Source: Sphingopyxis fribergensis (lineage in GTDB: Bacteria; Pseudomonadota; Alphaproteobacteria; Sphingomonadales; Sphingomonadaceae). Taken from it: a DNA stretch of 64,000 nt. Location of the stretch: positions 3,076,501-3,140,500 of the forward strand of contig NZ_CP009122.1 of NCBI RefSeq assembly GCF_000803645.1, given 5' to 3'. Both the position numbers and the translations under genes were made by a program. Below are positions 8,390-18,816 of this stretch, in pieces. Under the pieces are notes generated by a model that was not told the origin of the DNA, searched no databases, and saw nothing but the letters and a program-made list of their open reading frames with translations. Every line of letters starts with the position of its first letter. Position 1 is the stretch's first letter.

Positions 8390-9991
8390 ATGGCCTCCAT
8401 CCCGCTTTCCCCCGCTGCCGCAGATGCGCCGTTTAACCCGGCGGCGATGCCCGATGCCCGGAAATATCTGATCTTTGCAGTGATGGCGTTCGGCCAGTTC
8501 ATGGCGCTGATCGACATCCAGATCGTCGCCGCGTCGCTCAACGAGGTGCAGGCGGGACTCAGCGCGGGGCCCGACGAAATCAGCTGGGTGCAGACCGCCT
8601 ATCTGATGGCCGAGCTCGTCATGATCCCCTTCGCAGCCTTCCTCGCGCAGGCGCTCTCGACGCGCTGGCTGTTCGCGGCGTCGGCGGGGCTGTTCACGAT
8701 CGCGTCCATGCTCTGCGGGCTCGCGTGGAACATCGAATCGATGATCCTGTTCCGCGCGGCGCAGGGCTTTGTCGGCGGCGCGATGATCCCGACGGTGTTC
8801 GCGACGGGCTATATGCTGTTCGAGGGCAAGCAGCGCGCGATGATCCCCGCGATCCTCGGCATGGTGTCGGTGCTCGCGCCCACATTGGGCCCGACGGTCG
8901 GCGGCTGGATCACCGACGCGATGGGTTGGCGCTGGGTCTTCTTCATCAACGTCGTGCCCGGCGCCGCGGTGACGCTCGCGATCATAGCGCTAGTCAAGAT
9001 CGACAGGCCGAACCTGCCGATGCTGCGCCGCATCGACTGGGTCCACCTCGCCTCGATGGCGGTGTTTCTTGCCGGGCTCGAGTTCGTGCTTGAAGAAGGG
9101 CCGAAGCATGAATGGTTCAGCGAACCGTCGATCGCGATCGGCGCGTGGCTGTCGTTCGTCGCTTTCGGCCTGTTCCTCGAACGCTCGTTCCGCTCCGACG
9201 GGCCGATCGTGAAGCTGACCCCATTCCGCAAGCCGACCTTCGTCTTCGCCTGCGTCTTCAACCTCGTGATCGGGTTCGGCCTTTATGCCAGTACCTATCT
9301 GGTGCCCATCTTCCTCGGCCGGGTGCAGGGATACAACGCGTCGGAAATCGGCACGACGGTGTTCGTCTCCGGAATCGCGCAATTGCTCGGCGTGCCGATC
9401 GCCGCGGCGCTGTCGCAAAAGGTCGACCAGCGCATCGTCATTACCTTCGGGCTCAGTCTGTTCGCGGTGGGCCTCTGGATGTTCAGCTTCATGACCCCCG
9501 AATGGGGCTTTGCCGCGCTCTTCTGGCCGCAGGTCGTGCGCAGCTTCGCGATCATGTTGTGCATCGTCCCCTCGGTCGGCCTCGCGCTCGGCAATTTCGA
9601 AGGGCCGGAGCTGCGCTATGCCTCGGGCCTGTTCAACCTGATGCGCAACCTCGGCGGCGCGATCGGCATCGCGCTCGTCAACACCTGGCTCGGCGACAAT
9701 TTGCGACTGCACATGCTGCGGCTTTCCGAAGCGCTCGGCCGGTCGAGCGAAGCCGCGAACGAAGCTGCGGCAGGGCTGGCGCAATCGATCGGCCATTATG
9801 TCGCCGACCCCGCGCTCGCGGCGCAAATGGCGAGCGGAACGCTGGCGCGCATCATCGGGCGCGAGGCGCTGACCCTCGCCTTCGACGACGTGTTCCGCCT
9901 GATGGCTTACCTCTTCCTCGCCGCGCTGGTGATGGTCCCCTTCTGCAAACCCCCGCCGATCGGCGGCCCGGCACCGAAGGATGCCCACTAA
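8390..9991 (+). CDS. DHA2-family MFS drug:H+ antiporter (EmrB/QacA type)
   Basis: Inner-membrane proton-driven exporter of 533 residues with about 14 membrane helices. The first helix holds 'FGQFMALIDIQIVAASL' (motif D1 of the 14-helix family), motif A-like residues follow, and antiporter motif C is clear in 'LGPTVGGWITDAMGWRWVFF'. It is divergent from the tetR-thioesterase-HlyD transcript and should assemble with that HlyD protein as an EmrAB-type tripartite pump. Control is likely by TetR at 8347-8363. The exported compound is unknown. Confidence 0.92.
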   Translation: MASIPLSPAAADAPFNPAAMPDARKYLIFAVMAFGQFMALIDIQIVAASLNEVQAGLSAGPDEISWVQTAYLMAELVMIPFAAFLAQALSTRWLFAASAGLFTIASMLCGLAWNIESMILFRAAQGFVGGAMIPTVFATGYMLFEGKQRAMIPAILGMVSVLAPTLGPTVGGWITDAMGWRWVFFINVVPGAAVTLAIIALVKIDRPNLPMLRRIDWVHLASMAVFLAGLEFVLEEGPKHEWFSEPSIAIGAWLSFVAFGLFLERSFRSDGPIVKLTPFRKPTFVFACVFNLVIGFGLYASTYLVPIFLGRVQGYNASEIGTTVFVSGIAQLLGVPIAAALSQKVDQRIVITFGLSLFAVGLWMFSFMTPEWGFAALFWPQVVRSFAIMLCIVPSVGLALGNFEGPELRYASGLFNLMRNLGGAIGIALVNTWLGDNLRLHMLRLSEALGRSSEAANEAAAGLAQSIGHYVADPALAAQMASGTLARIIGREALTLAFDDVFRLMAYLFLAALVMVPFCKPPPIGGPAPKDAH

Positions 9992-9996
9992 ATCCG

Positions 9997-10121
9997 CCCT
10001 GTGGCGAAGCCATGGGGAGGTGGCAGCGCGAAGCGCTGACGGAGGGGCGAATAGCGCAACGCCGCCGCCCCTCACCACGCCCTACGGGCGCGGTCCCCTT
10101 CCCCACCGCTTCGCAGCAGGG
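9997..10121. repeat. REP-like imperfect inverted repeat (element A)
   Basis: The ends mirror each other: CCCTGTGGCGAAGCCATGG on the left and, on the opposite strand, CCCTGCTGCGAAGCGGTGG on the right, with further internal short palindromes. It fills the gap between the MFS gene and the HTH gene and contains no supported reading frame. The 11-mer AAGCGGACATC lies just beyond it (10149-10159) and recurs at 40876 and 51999. It resembles the REP/MITE-like repeats scattered in sphingomonad genomes. Confidence 0.6.
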
Positions 10122-10205
10122 AGGACTTAACGGCAGCTCTCCACCCCAAAGCGGACATCCGAATAATCCTTTCCTACATTATCCGGCCATGCTTCAAACT
10201 GGTCG

Positions 10206-10631
10206 ATGGAACACAGCACCCCACCCGCTCCGCTCCTCGCGGACACCTGCCTCGCCTTCACCCCCGTCGCGCAACAACGCAACCGCGCCGACGGCTGGAC
10301 ACCCGAAACGCAGGCCAATTTCATCCGCGCACTCGAAGCGATGGGCTCGGTCGGCAAGGCGGCGCGCGCCGTCGGCATGGGCCGCGCCTCCGCCTATCGC
10401 CTGCGCGAGCGGCCCGAGGCAGCCAGCTTCGCTGCCGCATGGGACCGCGCGATTTTTATGGGCCGCACGCATCAATTCAGCATTGCGATGGACCGTGCGC
10501 TCAACGGCGTGACCATCGTCCGCGTGCTGAAGGGCGGCGCGATCGACGTCAGCGGTGGTCCCGACATGGCGGTCGTTAATGCCGCGCTGCGCGAAGACGC
10601 CTTCGCTAAAGCGACAAAGGAGACAGAATGA
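10206..10631 (+). CDS. Small helix-turn-helix protein, function unknown
   Basis: Protein of 141 residues with one clear helix-turn-helix segment, 'TPETQANFIRALEAMGSVGK' followed by 'AARAVGMGRASAYRLRERP'. The pattern resembles the N-terminal domain of phage terminase small subunits and of short sphingomonad HTH proteins ('WTPERQ...'). The rest ('AWDRAIFMGRTHQFSIAMDR') is helical and unassigned. No strong ribosome-binding site is seen. It stands alone, convergent with katG, and is not in a prophage context, so it is more likely a host regulator than a terminase. Confidence 0.6.
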   Translation: MEHSTPPAPLLADTCLAFTPVAQQRNRADGWTPETQANFIRALEAMGSVGKAARAVGMGRASAYRLRERPEAASFAAAWDRAIFMGRTHQFSIAMDRALNGVTIVRVLKGGAIDVSGGPDMAVVNAALREDAFAKATKETE

Positions 10632-10664
10632 ACGCGCCCGTGCGAATCTTTTGTCGCTTTAAGC

Positions 10665-10708
10665 AAAAAAAAGACCCGCCCCCAGACCCATGTCTCCGGG
10701 GGCGGGTC
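10665..10708 (-). terminator. Strong intrinsic terminator of katG
   Basis: An 11-base perfect GC stem (GACCCGCCCCC at 10673-10683 paired with GGGGGCGGGTC at 10698-10708) is followed on the minus strand by eight T (10665-10672). It lies about 30 bases after the katG stop and closes that transcript. The stem may also slow transcription arriving from the plus-strand gene. Confidence 0.9.
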
Positions 10709-10739
10709 CGCGACCCGTCGTCTTTACGGCGCTAGCCGA

Positions 10740-13309
<2,570 letters not shown>

Positions 13310-13453
13310 GTGGCTAACACCCCCAACCAGCAGAATGATAAAAAACCGCAGTCGGACCGCGACCGCCAACAGCAGCAGCAGGACGGCCAGAACCGCCAGC
13401 CCGGCAGCGAACAGCGTCCCGATCAGGGCCGCCAGAACCCACAGCAGCGCTGA
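13310..13453 (+). CDS. Very small Gln/Arg/Asp-rich protein
   Basis: A 47-codon gene starting at GTG 13310 behind an AAAGGAGA site, and ending 20 bases before a clean terminator. The product is almost wholly Gln, Arg, Asp, Asn and Pro ('RQQQQQDGQNRQPGSEQ'), has no hydrophobic segment and is probably disordered. The start site, terminator and isolation support a real gene. No function is recognised; its divergent position to katG might suggest a stress-related role, which is a guess. Confidence 0.6.
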   Translation: MANTPNQQNDKKPQSDRDRQQQQQDGQNRQPGSEQRPDQGRQNPQQR

Positions 13454-13472
13454 CACCGTCAGCCTGCACGAG

Positions 13473-13502
13473 AAAGGGCCGCCCTCACAGGCGGCCCTTT
13501 TC
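13473..13502. terminator. Bidirectional terminator between the Gln-rich gene and the TonB receptor
   Basis: AAAGGGCCGCC (13473-13483) pairs perfectly with GGCGGCCCTTT (13490-13500) and is followed by T on the plus strand. It lies between two convergent genes and can serve both. Confidence 0.8.
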
Positions 13503-13523
13503 ATTTGTTTCCCAACCGCCGGA

Positions 13524-16037
13524 TCAGAAGCTGAACTTCACCGTTCCACCCCACGTCCGCGGGTCGCCGACCGTGCCGGCAATCAGGCCGGTGTTGCCAG
13601 GCGCTACTTGCAACAGTTCGATATAATTCACGTCGAACGCGTTGCGCACCCAACCGAAGACGTCGACGCCCTCGCTACGGAAACCGATGCGGAAGTTGGT
13701 CAGCGCATAGCCCTTGACCTCGGTGTAGATCGACGGCGAGGCGTTCGAATTCCACAGCGAGCGATAATTGCCGTCGACGCCCAGATAGACCTGCCCTTCC
13801 TTCGCCAGCAGGGTGGCCGGCGCGTTGGCCTCGGCGCCATAGGAAAAGGCCCATTTCGACACGCCGGGCAGGCGCTGCCCCGAGATGTCGCACTGCCGCG
13901 GGCTGAGCGCCCCGGGGACGCCAGGCTGCGAATAATCGGGCACCGCGCTCGCGGGTTGAAGCGTCCCGCCCGACAGTTCGGGCGGGCACGGCGCATTGGT
14001 GAACTTCTTGTACTTGGCGTCGGTATAGGCGCCGTTGGCGTAGGCGGTGAAGCGGTCGCTCACGACCACCTTCAAATCTGCCTCGATACCCTGCGACTTC
14101 ACCTTCTCGGCATTTGCCAGATAGCCGCGCACCGTGCCGAACTGGCCGCCGTTGACGGTTGCCTGGAAATTCTTGATGTCGGTGCGGAACGCCGACAGGT
14201 TGAAGGTCGCGCGGCGGTCGAAGAACTGGGTCTTGAGGCCTATTTCATAATGGTTGATCGACTCGGGTTTGACCGTGCTGGCATCGAAATTGACCGTATT
14301 GTCGGCATTGAGCGGCAGACCATTCTGGTTGATGCCAAGCGTCTTGAAGCTCTTGGCGTAGGTCGCATAGGCGAGAATATCGGGCGCGACCTTGTAGTTG
14401 ACGTTGAAGTCGTACGTGAAGTTCCAGGCGCTGTCCGAAGGCGAGCTTTTCTGTGGCTGATAGACGCCGCACTGCGCCGCCAGTACCGAGCCTGCGGGAG
14501 GCGCCGGGGTGCAGGAAATGACGCCCCCTGCACCGTTGGTCACGATGCGCTGATAAAAGCCGGACTTCTTGTCGTAGTTGACGCGCGCACCCGGCTGGAT
14601 GGTCAGGGCGTCGGTCACCTTCCAGCTCAACTGGCCAAACAGTGCCGCGCTGGTGCTCTTGAGATACTGCGTATTGGTGGCGGTCAGACCGTTGAGGATG
14701 CTGGGGTCGTTCGCCGGCGCCCCGGTCAGGCTCCAGCGGCTGGCATCGGTGCCCTGCTGCTCGGTGCCTTGCGTGTCGATCCGCTGCTTGAAGCCAAACA
14801 GGCCGACGACGAAGTCGATCTTGTCGCCTTCGTAGTTATATCGGAATTCCTGGCTGTACTGATCCTGCTGCGAGGGGTTCTGCGATTTCGAGACGATCGA
14901 AAGCCCCGTGAAGTCGCGATCATTCTCGGGCTTCCAATCCCAGAAGCGCCACGCGCTGATCGACGTGAAGGTGCCCGGGCCGACGTCCCACTTCACGCGC
15001 ACCGACGCGCCGCCGATCTTGTTGCCGGCGTTCAGGCTGGCGTCGATGTCGGCAAGGCGATCGTAGGGATTGGTGCTCGGCACCGCATAATTGCGGCCAG
15101 GATTGGCGGCGTTGACCGCCGCAACCAGCGCGTCATATTGGCGGGCGAGCGCGCGCTGGGTCCGACCGACGCGGACATAGGTGGTGCCGTAACCCTCAGG
15201 ATCCTGCTTGCTATAATCGCCCGCAAGCGTGATGCTGAGATCTTCATTGGGCTGGAACAGCAACTGGCCCCGAAGGCCAAGATTGTCCTGTTCGTTGATC
15301 CAGCGGTCGCTGGTGACATTGAAAAGCGTCCCGCGCCGGCTGGTCGCGGCGATCGCGATGCGCGCTGCGATCTTGTCGGTCAGCGGGCCAGAGATCGCGG
15401 CCTTGGCCTGACGATAATTGAGGTTGCCGACGCTCACCTCGGCGCGACCCTCGAAATCGAAGGTCGGCTGGTTGGTCGTGATGTTGATCGCGCCGGCGGT
15501 AGTGTTCTTACCGTACAGCGTGCCCTGCGGCCCGCGCAGAACCTCGACCTGCGCGACATCGAGAAAGTCGAAGGTCGCCGCGGCAACGCGCGAATTATAG
15601 ACGTCGTCGACATAGATGCCGACGCCCTGCTCGAAGCCGTCGCTGGTCAGGCCGAACGGCACGCCGAGGCCGCGGATGTTGACCGAGGTATTGCGCGGGT
15701 TCGAGGTATAGACCTGCAGCGTCGGCGCGAGCTGCTGAAGCTTCACAACGTTGAAGTTGCCGGTCGCTTCGATCGAATCGCCACGGATCACCGAGATCGC
15801 GACCGGTACTTCCTGCGCGGTTTCCTGACGGCGACGCGCGGTGACGATGATGATGTCGCCGCGGCTTGTCTGGTCTTCGGCCTCGTCCGTAACGGCCGCC
15901 GACGCTGCCGCCCCGGCATCGTCGGCAATCGCGGCCTCATCGGCGGCGGCGGGGGTGGCGGCGCACGCCATCACCAAGGCAAGAGTGAGCGAAGAGGCCT
16001 GCACGCGTCGGCGGACCGAAGGATATTTCGCAGTCAT
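13524..16037 (-). CDS. TonB-dependent outer-membrane receptor
   Basis: Receptor of 837 residues for energised import across the outer membrane. It has a signal peptide ('ASSLTLALVMACAATPAAA'), a TonB-box-like 'GDIIIVTARRR' segment near residue 60, a plug with 'VEVLRGPQGTLYGKNTTAGA', and a 22-strand barrel ending in 'GTVKFSF' with terminal Phe. It belongs to the large FecA/CirA-like sphingomonad group whose ligands are usually unknown. A YezD-type gene is transcribed just upstream on the same strand, which may hint at sulfur-compound uptake. Start ATG has AGGAA upstream. Confidence 0.92.
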   Translation of the reverse strand: MTAKYPSVRRRVQASSLTLALVMACAATPAAADEAAIADDAGAAASAAVTDEAEDQTSRGDIIIVTARRRQETAQEVPVAISVIRGDSIEATGNFNVVKLQQLAPTLQVYTSNPRNTSVNIRGLGVPFGLTSDGFEQGVGIYVDDVYNSRVAAATFDFLDVAQVEVLRGPQGTLYGKNTTAGAINITTNQPTFDFEGRAEVSVGNLNYRQAKAAISGPLTDKIAARIAIAATSRRGTLFNVTSDRWINEQDNLGLRGQLLFQPNEDLSITLAGDYSKQDPEGYGTTYVRVGRTQRALARQYDALVAAVNAANPGRNYAVPSTNPYDRLADIDASLNAGNKIGGASVRVKWDVGPGTFTSISAWRFWDWKPENDRDFTGLSIVSKSQNPSQQDQYSQEFRYNYEGDKIDFVVGLFGFKQRIDTQGTEQQGTDASRWSLTGAPANDPSILNGLTATNTQYLKSTSAALFGQLSWKVTDALTIQPGARVNYDKKSGFYQRIVTNGAGGVISCTPAPPAGSVLAAQCGVYQPQKSSPSDSAWNFTYDFNVNYKVAPDILAYATYAKSFKTLGINQNGLPLNADNTVNFDASTVKPESINHYEIGLKTQFFDRRATFNLSAFRTDIKNFQATVNGGQFGTVRGYLANAEKVKSQGIEADLKVVVSDRFTAYANGAYTDAKYKKFTNAPCPPELSGGTLQPASAVPDYSQPGVPGALSPRQCDISGQRLPGVSKWAFSYGAEANAPATLLAKEGQVYLGVDGNYRSLWNSNASPSIYTEVKGYALTNFRIGFRSEGVDVFGWVRNAFDVNYIELLQVAPGNTGLIAGTVGDPRTWGGTVKFSF

Positions 16038-16125
16038 GGGTCAATTCCTGTTGCATAGAAATCACCACGTCCGGATGTCCGGTCTGCGGCAGAAGGGGAC
16101 ATGGTCCCCGTTGGGAGCGGTTGAA

Positions 16126-16296
16126 TCAGTTGGGGTAGCGGTGACGTTCGGTCACATCGACCTGCACCAGCCGTCCCTCATGGACGGTGAGCTGGATCGC
16201 GCCGAACTTCAGCTTTCCCAGTGCTTCGAGCACGGTCTGGACGGCGCGCGGCACCTCTTCGGGGCCGCCGTTGGCAGCCTCCTTGACGGAGCTCAT
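16126..16296 (-). CDS. YezD-family (DUF2292) small protein
   Basis: A 56-residue protein matching the YezD/DUF2292 pattern: an N-terminal helix ('AVQTVLEALGKLKFG') followed by a beta hairpin, 'AIQLTVHEGRLVQVDVTERH'. An AGGGAA site precedes the ATG at 16296. It lies 88 bases upstream of the TonB receptor on the same strand, so they probably share a transcript. YezD genes are often found with sulfur-assimilation genes in other bacteria, but the molecular role is unknown. Confidence 0.8.
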   Translation of the reverse strand: MSSVKEAANGGPEEVPRAVQTVLEALGKLKFGAIQLTVHEGRLVQVDVTERHRYPN

Positions 16297-16500
16297 GATA
16301 TTCCCTTTCCCTTTTGGACTGGCCGCCGCACTTTATGCCAAGTAAATTAGTAGACAATCATTGTTTTCCTTTCTGCGCCGAAAGGTTCGGTTGTCGCGCC
16401 CAATGGACAGCGCCGAATGGATTCAGGCGTGCGACGGACCGACCGGCTGGGCGACGCGAGGGATTGCGCGCGAGTCCCAGTGCTGGCAAAGGCTGGCTCA

Positions 16501-17505
16501 ATGAGCAAAATTAACGATCTGATGGTCCGCGGAACCGATCTTCTCGGCAGCGACTATGCCATTCTCTGCGGCGCAATGAGCTGGGTTTCCGAACGCCATC
16601 TGGTCAGCGCAATCAGCAATGCCGGCGGGTTTGGCGTGATCGCGTGCGGCGCGATGACGCCCGAACTGCTCGATACCGAAATCGCCGCGACAAAGGCGCT
16701 CGCGACGCGCAATTTCGGGGTCAACCTGATCACCATGCACCCGCAATTGTTCGACCTGATCGACGTCTGCGCAAAACATGACGTCGGCCATGTCGTCCTC
16801 GCCGGCGGCCTGCCACCCAAGGGCAGCCTCGAGGCCATCAAGGCATCGGGCGCCAAGGTCATCTGCTTTGCCCCGACGCTGGCGATGGGCAAGAAGCTCG
16901 TCCGTTCGGGCGTCGATGCGTTGGTGATCGAGGGGATGGAGGCCGGGGGTCATATCGGCCCGGTGTCGACAAGCGTGCTCGCGCAGGAAATCCTGCCGAC
17001 ACTGGCCAACGAAGTTCCGGTGTTCGTCGCTGGCGGCATCGGCCGCGGCGAGGCGATCGCCGCCTATCTGGAGATGGGCGCGTCGGGGGTCCAGCTTGGC
17101 ACGCGCTTCGTCTGCGCGACGGAAAGCATTGCGCACCCCAATTTCAAGAAGGCCTTTCTCCGCGCTTCGGCGCGCGAAGCCATCGCAAGTGTCCAGATCG
17201 ACCCGCGCCTGCCGGTGATCCCGGTCCGCGCGCTCAAGAATGCGGGCACCGAAGCCTTTACCGCCAAACAGCGCGAAGTCGCCAACAAGCTCGATGGCGG
17301 CGAAATCGACATGATGGAGGCGCAGCTCGAAATCGAGCATTATTGGGCCGGTGCGCTGCGCCGCGCGGTGATCGACGGCGACGTCGAAAATGGTTCGTTA
17401 ATGGCAGGGCAATCTGTCGGTATGGTATCCGAAGAAGAGAATGTGGCAGCAATCGTCGCATCTCTGGTGCAACAGGCCGAAGCCGCGTTGCACGCTCGGG
17501 GTTGA
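16501..17505 (+). CDS. Nitronate monooxygenase (2-nitropropane dioxygenase family)
   Basis: FMN-dependent TIM-barrel enzyme of 334 residues that would oxidise alkyl nitronates such as propionate-3-nitronate in the cytoplasm. Visible family features are 'YAILCGAMSWVSERHLVSAI' at the start, 'NAGGFGVIACGAMTPE', the FMN-phosphate loops 'EGMEAGGHIGP' and 'VFVAGGIGRGEAIAAYLEMG', and 'GVQLGTRFV'. The ATG at 16501 is preferred because the protein aligns from there; 28 upstream codons are open but lack family character. A lipoprotein gene follows after 32 bases on the same strand. Confidence 0.92.
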   Translation: MSKINDLMVRGTDLLGSDYAILCGAMSWVSERHLVSAISNAGGFGVIACGAMTPELLDTEIAATKALATRNFGVNLITMHPQLFDLIDVCAKHDVGHVVLAGGLPPKGSLEAIKASGAKVICFAPTLAMGKKLVRSGVDALVIEGMEAGGHIGPVSTSVLAQEILPTLANEVPVFVAGGIGRGEAIAAYLEMGASGVQLGTRFVCATESIAHPNFKKAFLRASAREAIASVQIDPRLPVIPVRALKNAGTEAFTAKQREVANKLDGGEIDMMEAQLEIEHYWAGALRRAVIDGDVENGSLMAGQSVGMVSEEENVAAIVASLVQQAEAALHARG

Positions 17506-17537
17506 TGCTGCAGAAAATCGCAGCTGGGGAGTGGGTC

Positions 17538-18254
17538 ATGAATTTGTCGCGTAAGATCATCGTAGCAGGCTTGCTGGCGAGCGTCGCCGCTTGTGCGCCC
17601 AAACCGCCGCCGCCTCCCCCGCCACCGCCGCCGCCGGTCGTCGTCGTCATTCCGCCGCGGCCGCTACCGCCCGGCAACGCCGCTCTGACGCAGATACTGC
17701 CGGGCCGTGCGCTCGACGGCCAATTCGTGACGGCGAACAGCAATGTGACCGGCGACCGCGCCTTCTGGCAGCTCAAGATCGGGCTCAACGTCGCCGCGAT
17801 CGGCTGCCGCGGCGTTGAGGAAACGACACTTGTTTCGGCATATAACAACATAATCAAGACCCACGGCAAGGTGATCAAGTCGACCGAAAAGGCAGTGATC
17901 ACGCAGCTTGGCAAGGAAAACAAAACCAACGGCGTTGCGGCGCGCGACCGCCTTTCGACACAGCTGTTCAACTATTTCGCCCAGCCGCCGGCGCAGCGAG
18001 GCTTCTGTGCGCGCGCCAACGAAATTGCCCAGCTGGTTTCGGCGACGCCGACCGCGCAGGTGATCGAACAGGCCCCCGCGCAGCTCGCGCGGCTCGATCA
18101 GCCGTTCCACGAATTTTATGAGGCCTATGCCAAATATCAGGCGGACGTCGTCGCCTGGGACGCCCAATATGCACGTCCGCCAGCGATCATGACCGCGCCA
18201 GCCGCCCCGATCACCACCCCGGCACAGCCCGCGACCTCGCCGTCCGGCGTCTGA
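17538..18254 (+). CDS. Predicted lipoprotein with proline tract
   Basis: Lipoprotein of 238 residues with lipobox 'VAAC' near residue 17, then 11 prolines in a row and a Val run forming a stiff spacer. The mature domain is helical and includes 'VTGDRAFWQLKIGLNVAAIG', 'ENKTNGVAARDRLSTQLFNY' and 'LDQPFHEFYEAYAKYQ'. No named family is recognised. The ATG at 17538 follows GGGGAGTGG. A frameshifted, internally deleted copy of its C-terminal half lies 320 bases downstream (18574-18758), so this is the surviving member of a local duplication. Confidence 0.75.
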   Translation: MNLSRKIIVAGLLASVAACAPKPPPPPPPPPPPVVVVIPPRPLPPGNAALTQILPGRALDGQFVTANSNVTGDRAFWQLKIGLNVAAIGCRGVEETTLVSAYNNIIKTHGKVIKSTEKAVITQLGKENKTNGVAARDRLSTQLFNYFAQPPAQRGFCARANEIAQLVSATPTAQVIEQAPAQLARLDQPFHEFYEAYAKYQADVVAWDAQYARPPAIMTAPAAPITTPAQPATSPSGV

Positions 18255-18573
18255 TTTACTTTCGGAGCCGGGCGGCATTGTTGCATTCGCGCAACGCCGC
18301 CCGAGCGCCGTGACACAATCTTTTTCGGTTCATCGCATTTTGCCAGTCACCCGCCGCTGGGGGGGGGTACCGTCATGGCACCGAACGCGCGTCGTTGCAT
18401 CCTGTGCGGTGCGTAAAAATCCCGATCTTCCTGCCTTTTTTCGCGATCCTTTTCGCTTTGTGCCATTGTAAACCCAAGCTGTAGAAAATACTTTCCGCCG
18501 CATTTATCGCTAATTTCCTGCAACCTTTCGACTCTCCCCTGCCGCTTATCGTCTCGCTCGCCGGGATCGTCCG
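18255..18573. other. Intergenic spacer with stem-loop
   Basis: It holds a stem-loop right after the lipoprotein gene: GGGCGGC at 18270-18276 pairs with GCCGCCC at 18296-18302, with an inner GTTGC/GCAAC stem. This probably ends the transcript although no T run follows. There is also a nine-G run near 18361. No coding content is seen before the pseudogene fragment at 18574. Confidence 0.5.
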
Positions 18574-18758
18574 GCCTTGCTCGGGCGCGAGACAGGCAGC
18601 AATGGCGTCGCCGCGCGCGACCGCACCTCGACCAGCCGTTCGTCGACTTCTATAACGCCTATACGCGCGATCAGGAGGAACTCGCGGCCTATCGTGCGCA
18701 AAGCGGCCACCAGCGACGCACCGAACCGGGCGTGCAAATGGCCGCAGCCAAGCCCTGA
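18574..18758 (+). pseudogene. Decayed partial copy of the upstream proline-tract lipoprotein
   Basis: One frame reads 'LLGRETGSNGVAARDR', matching 'QLGKENKTNGVAARDR' of the intact lipoprotein. Immediately after, in a different frame, comes 'DQPFVDFYNAYTRDQEELAA', matching its 'DQPFHEFYEAYAKYQADVVA'. The roughly 50 residues that separate these in the intact gene are missing, and the frame is shifted at the joint. The second piece runs to a stop at 18758. This is a relic of a tandem duplication with an internal deletion. No start or signal region was found. Confidence 0.75.
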
Positions 18759-18816
18759 GCGAAATTAACTTGGGGTCATAGCAACGGTGCCAAGCATCTG
18801 TTAGCAGGGCGGAGCG

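Noticed and set aside
10206..10631. Reading the small HTH protein as a phage terminase small subunit
   Set aside because: No large terminase, portal or other phage gene is nearby; the resemblance covers only the HTH segment.
18361..18369. Nine-G run considered as a phase-variation tract
   Set aside because: It is not inside or just upstream of any supported reading frame.
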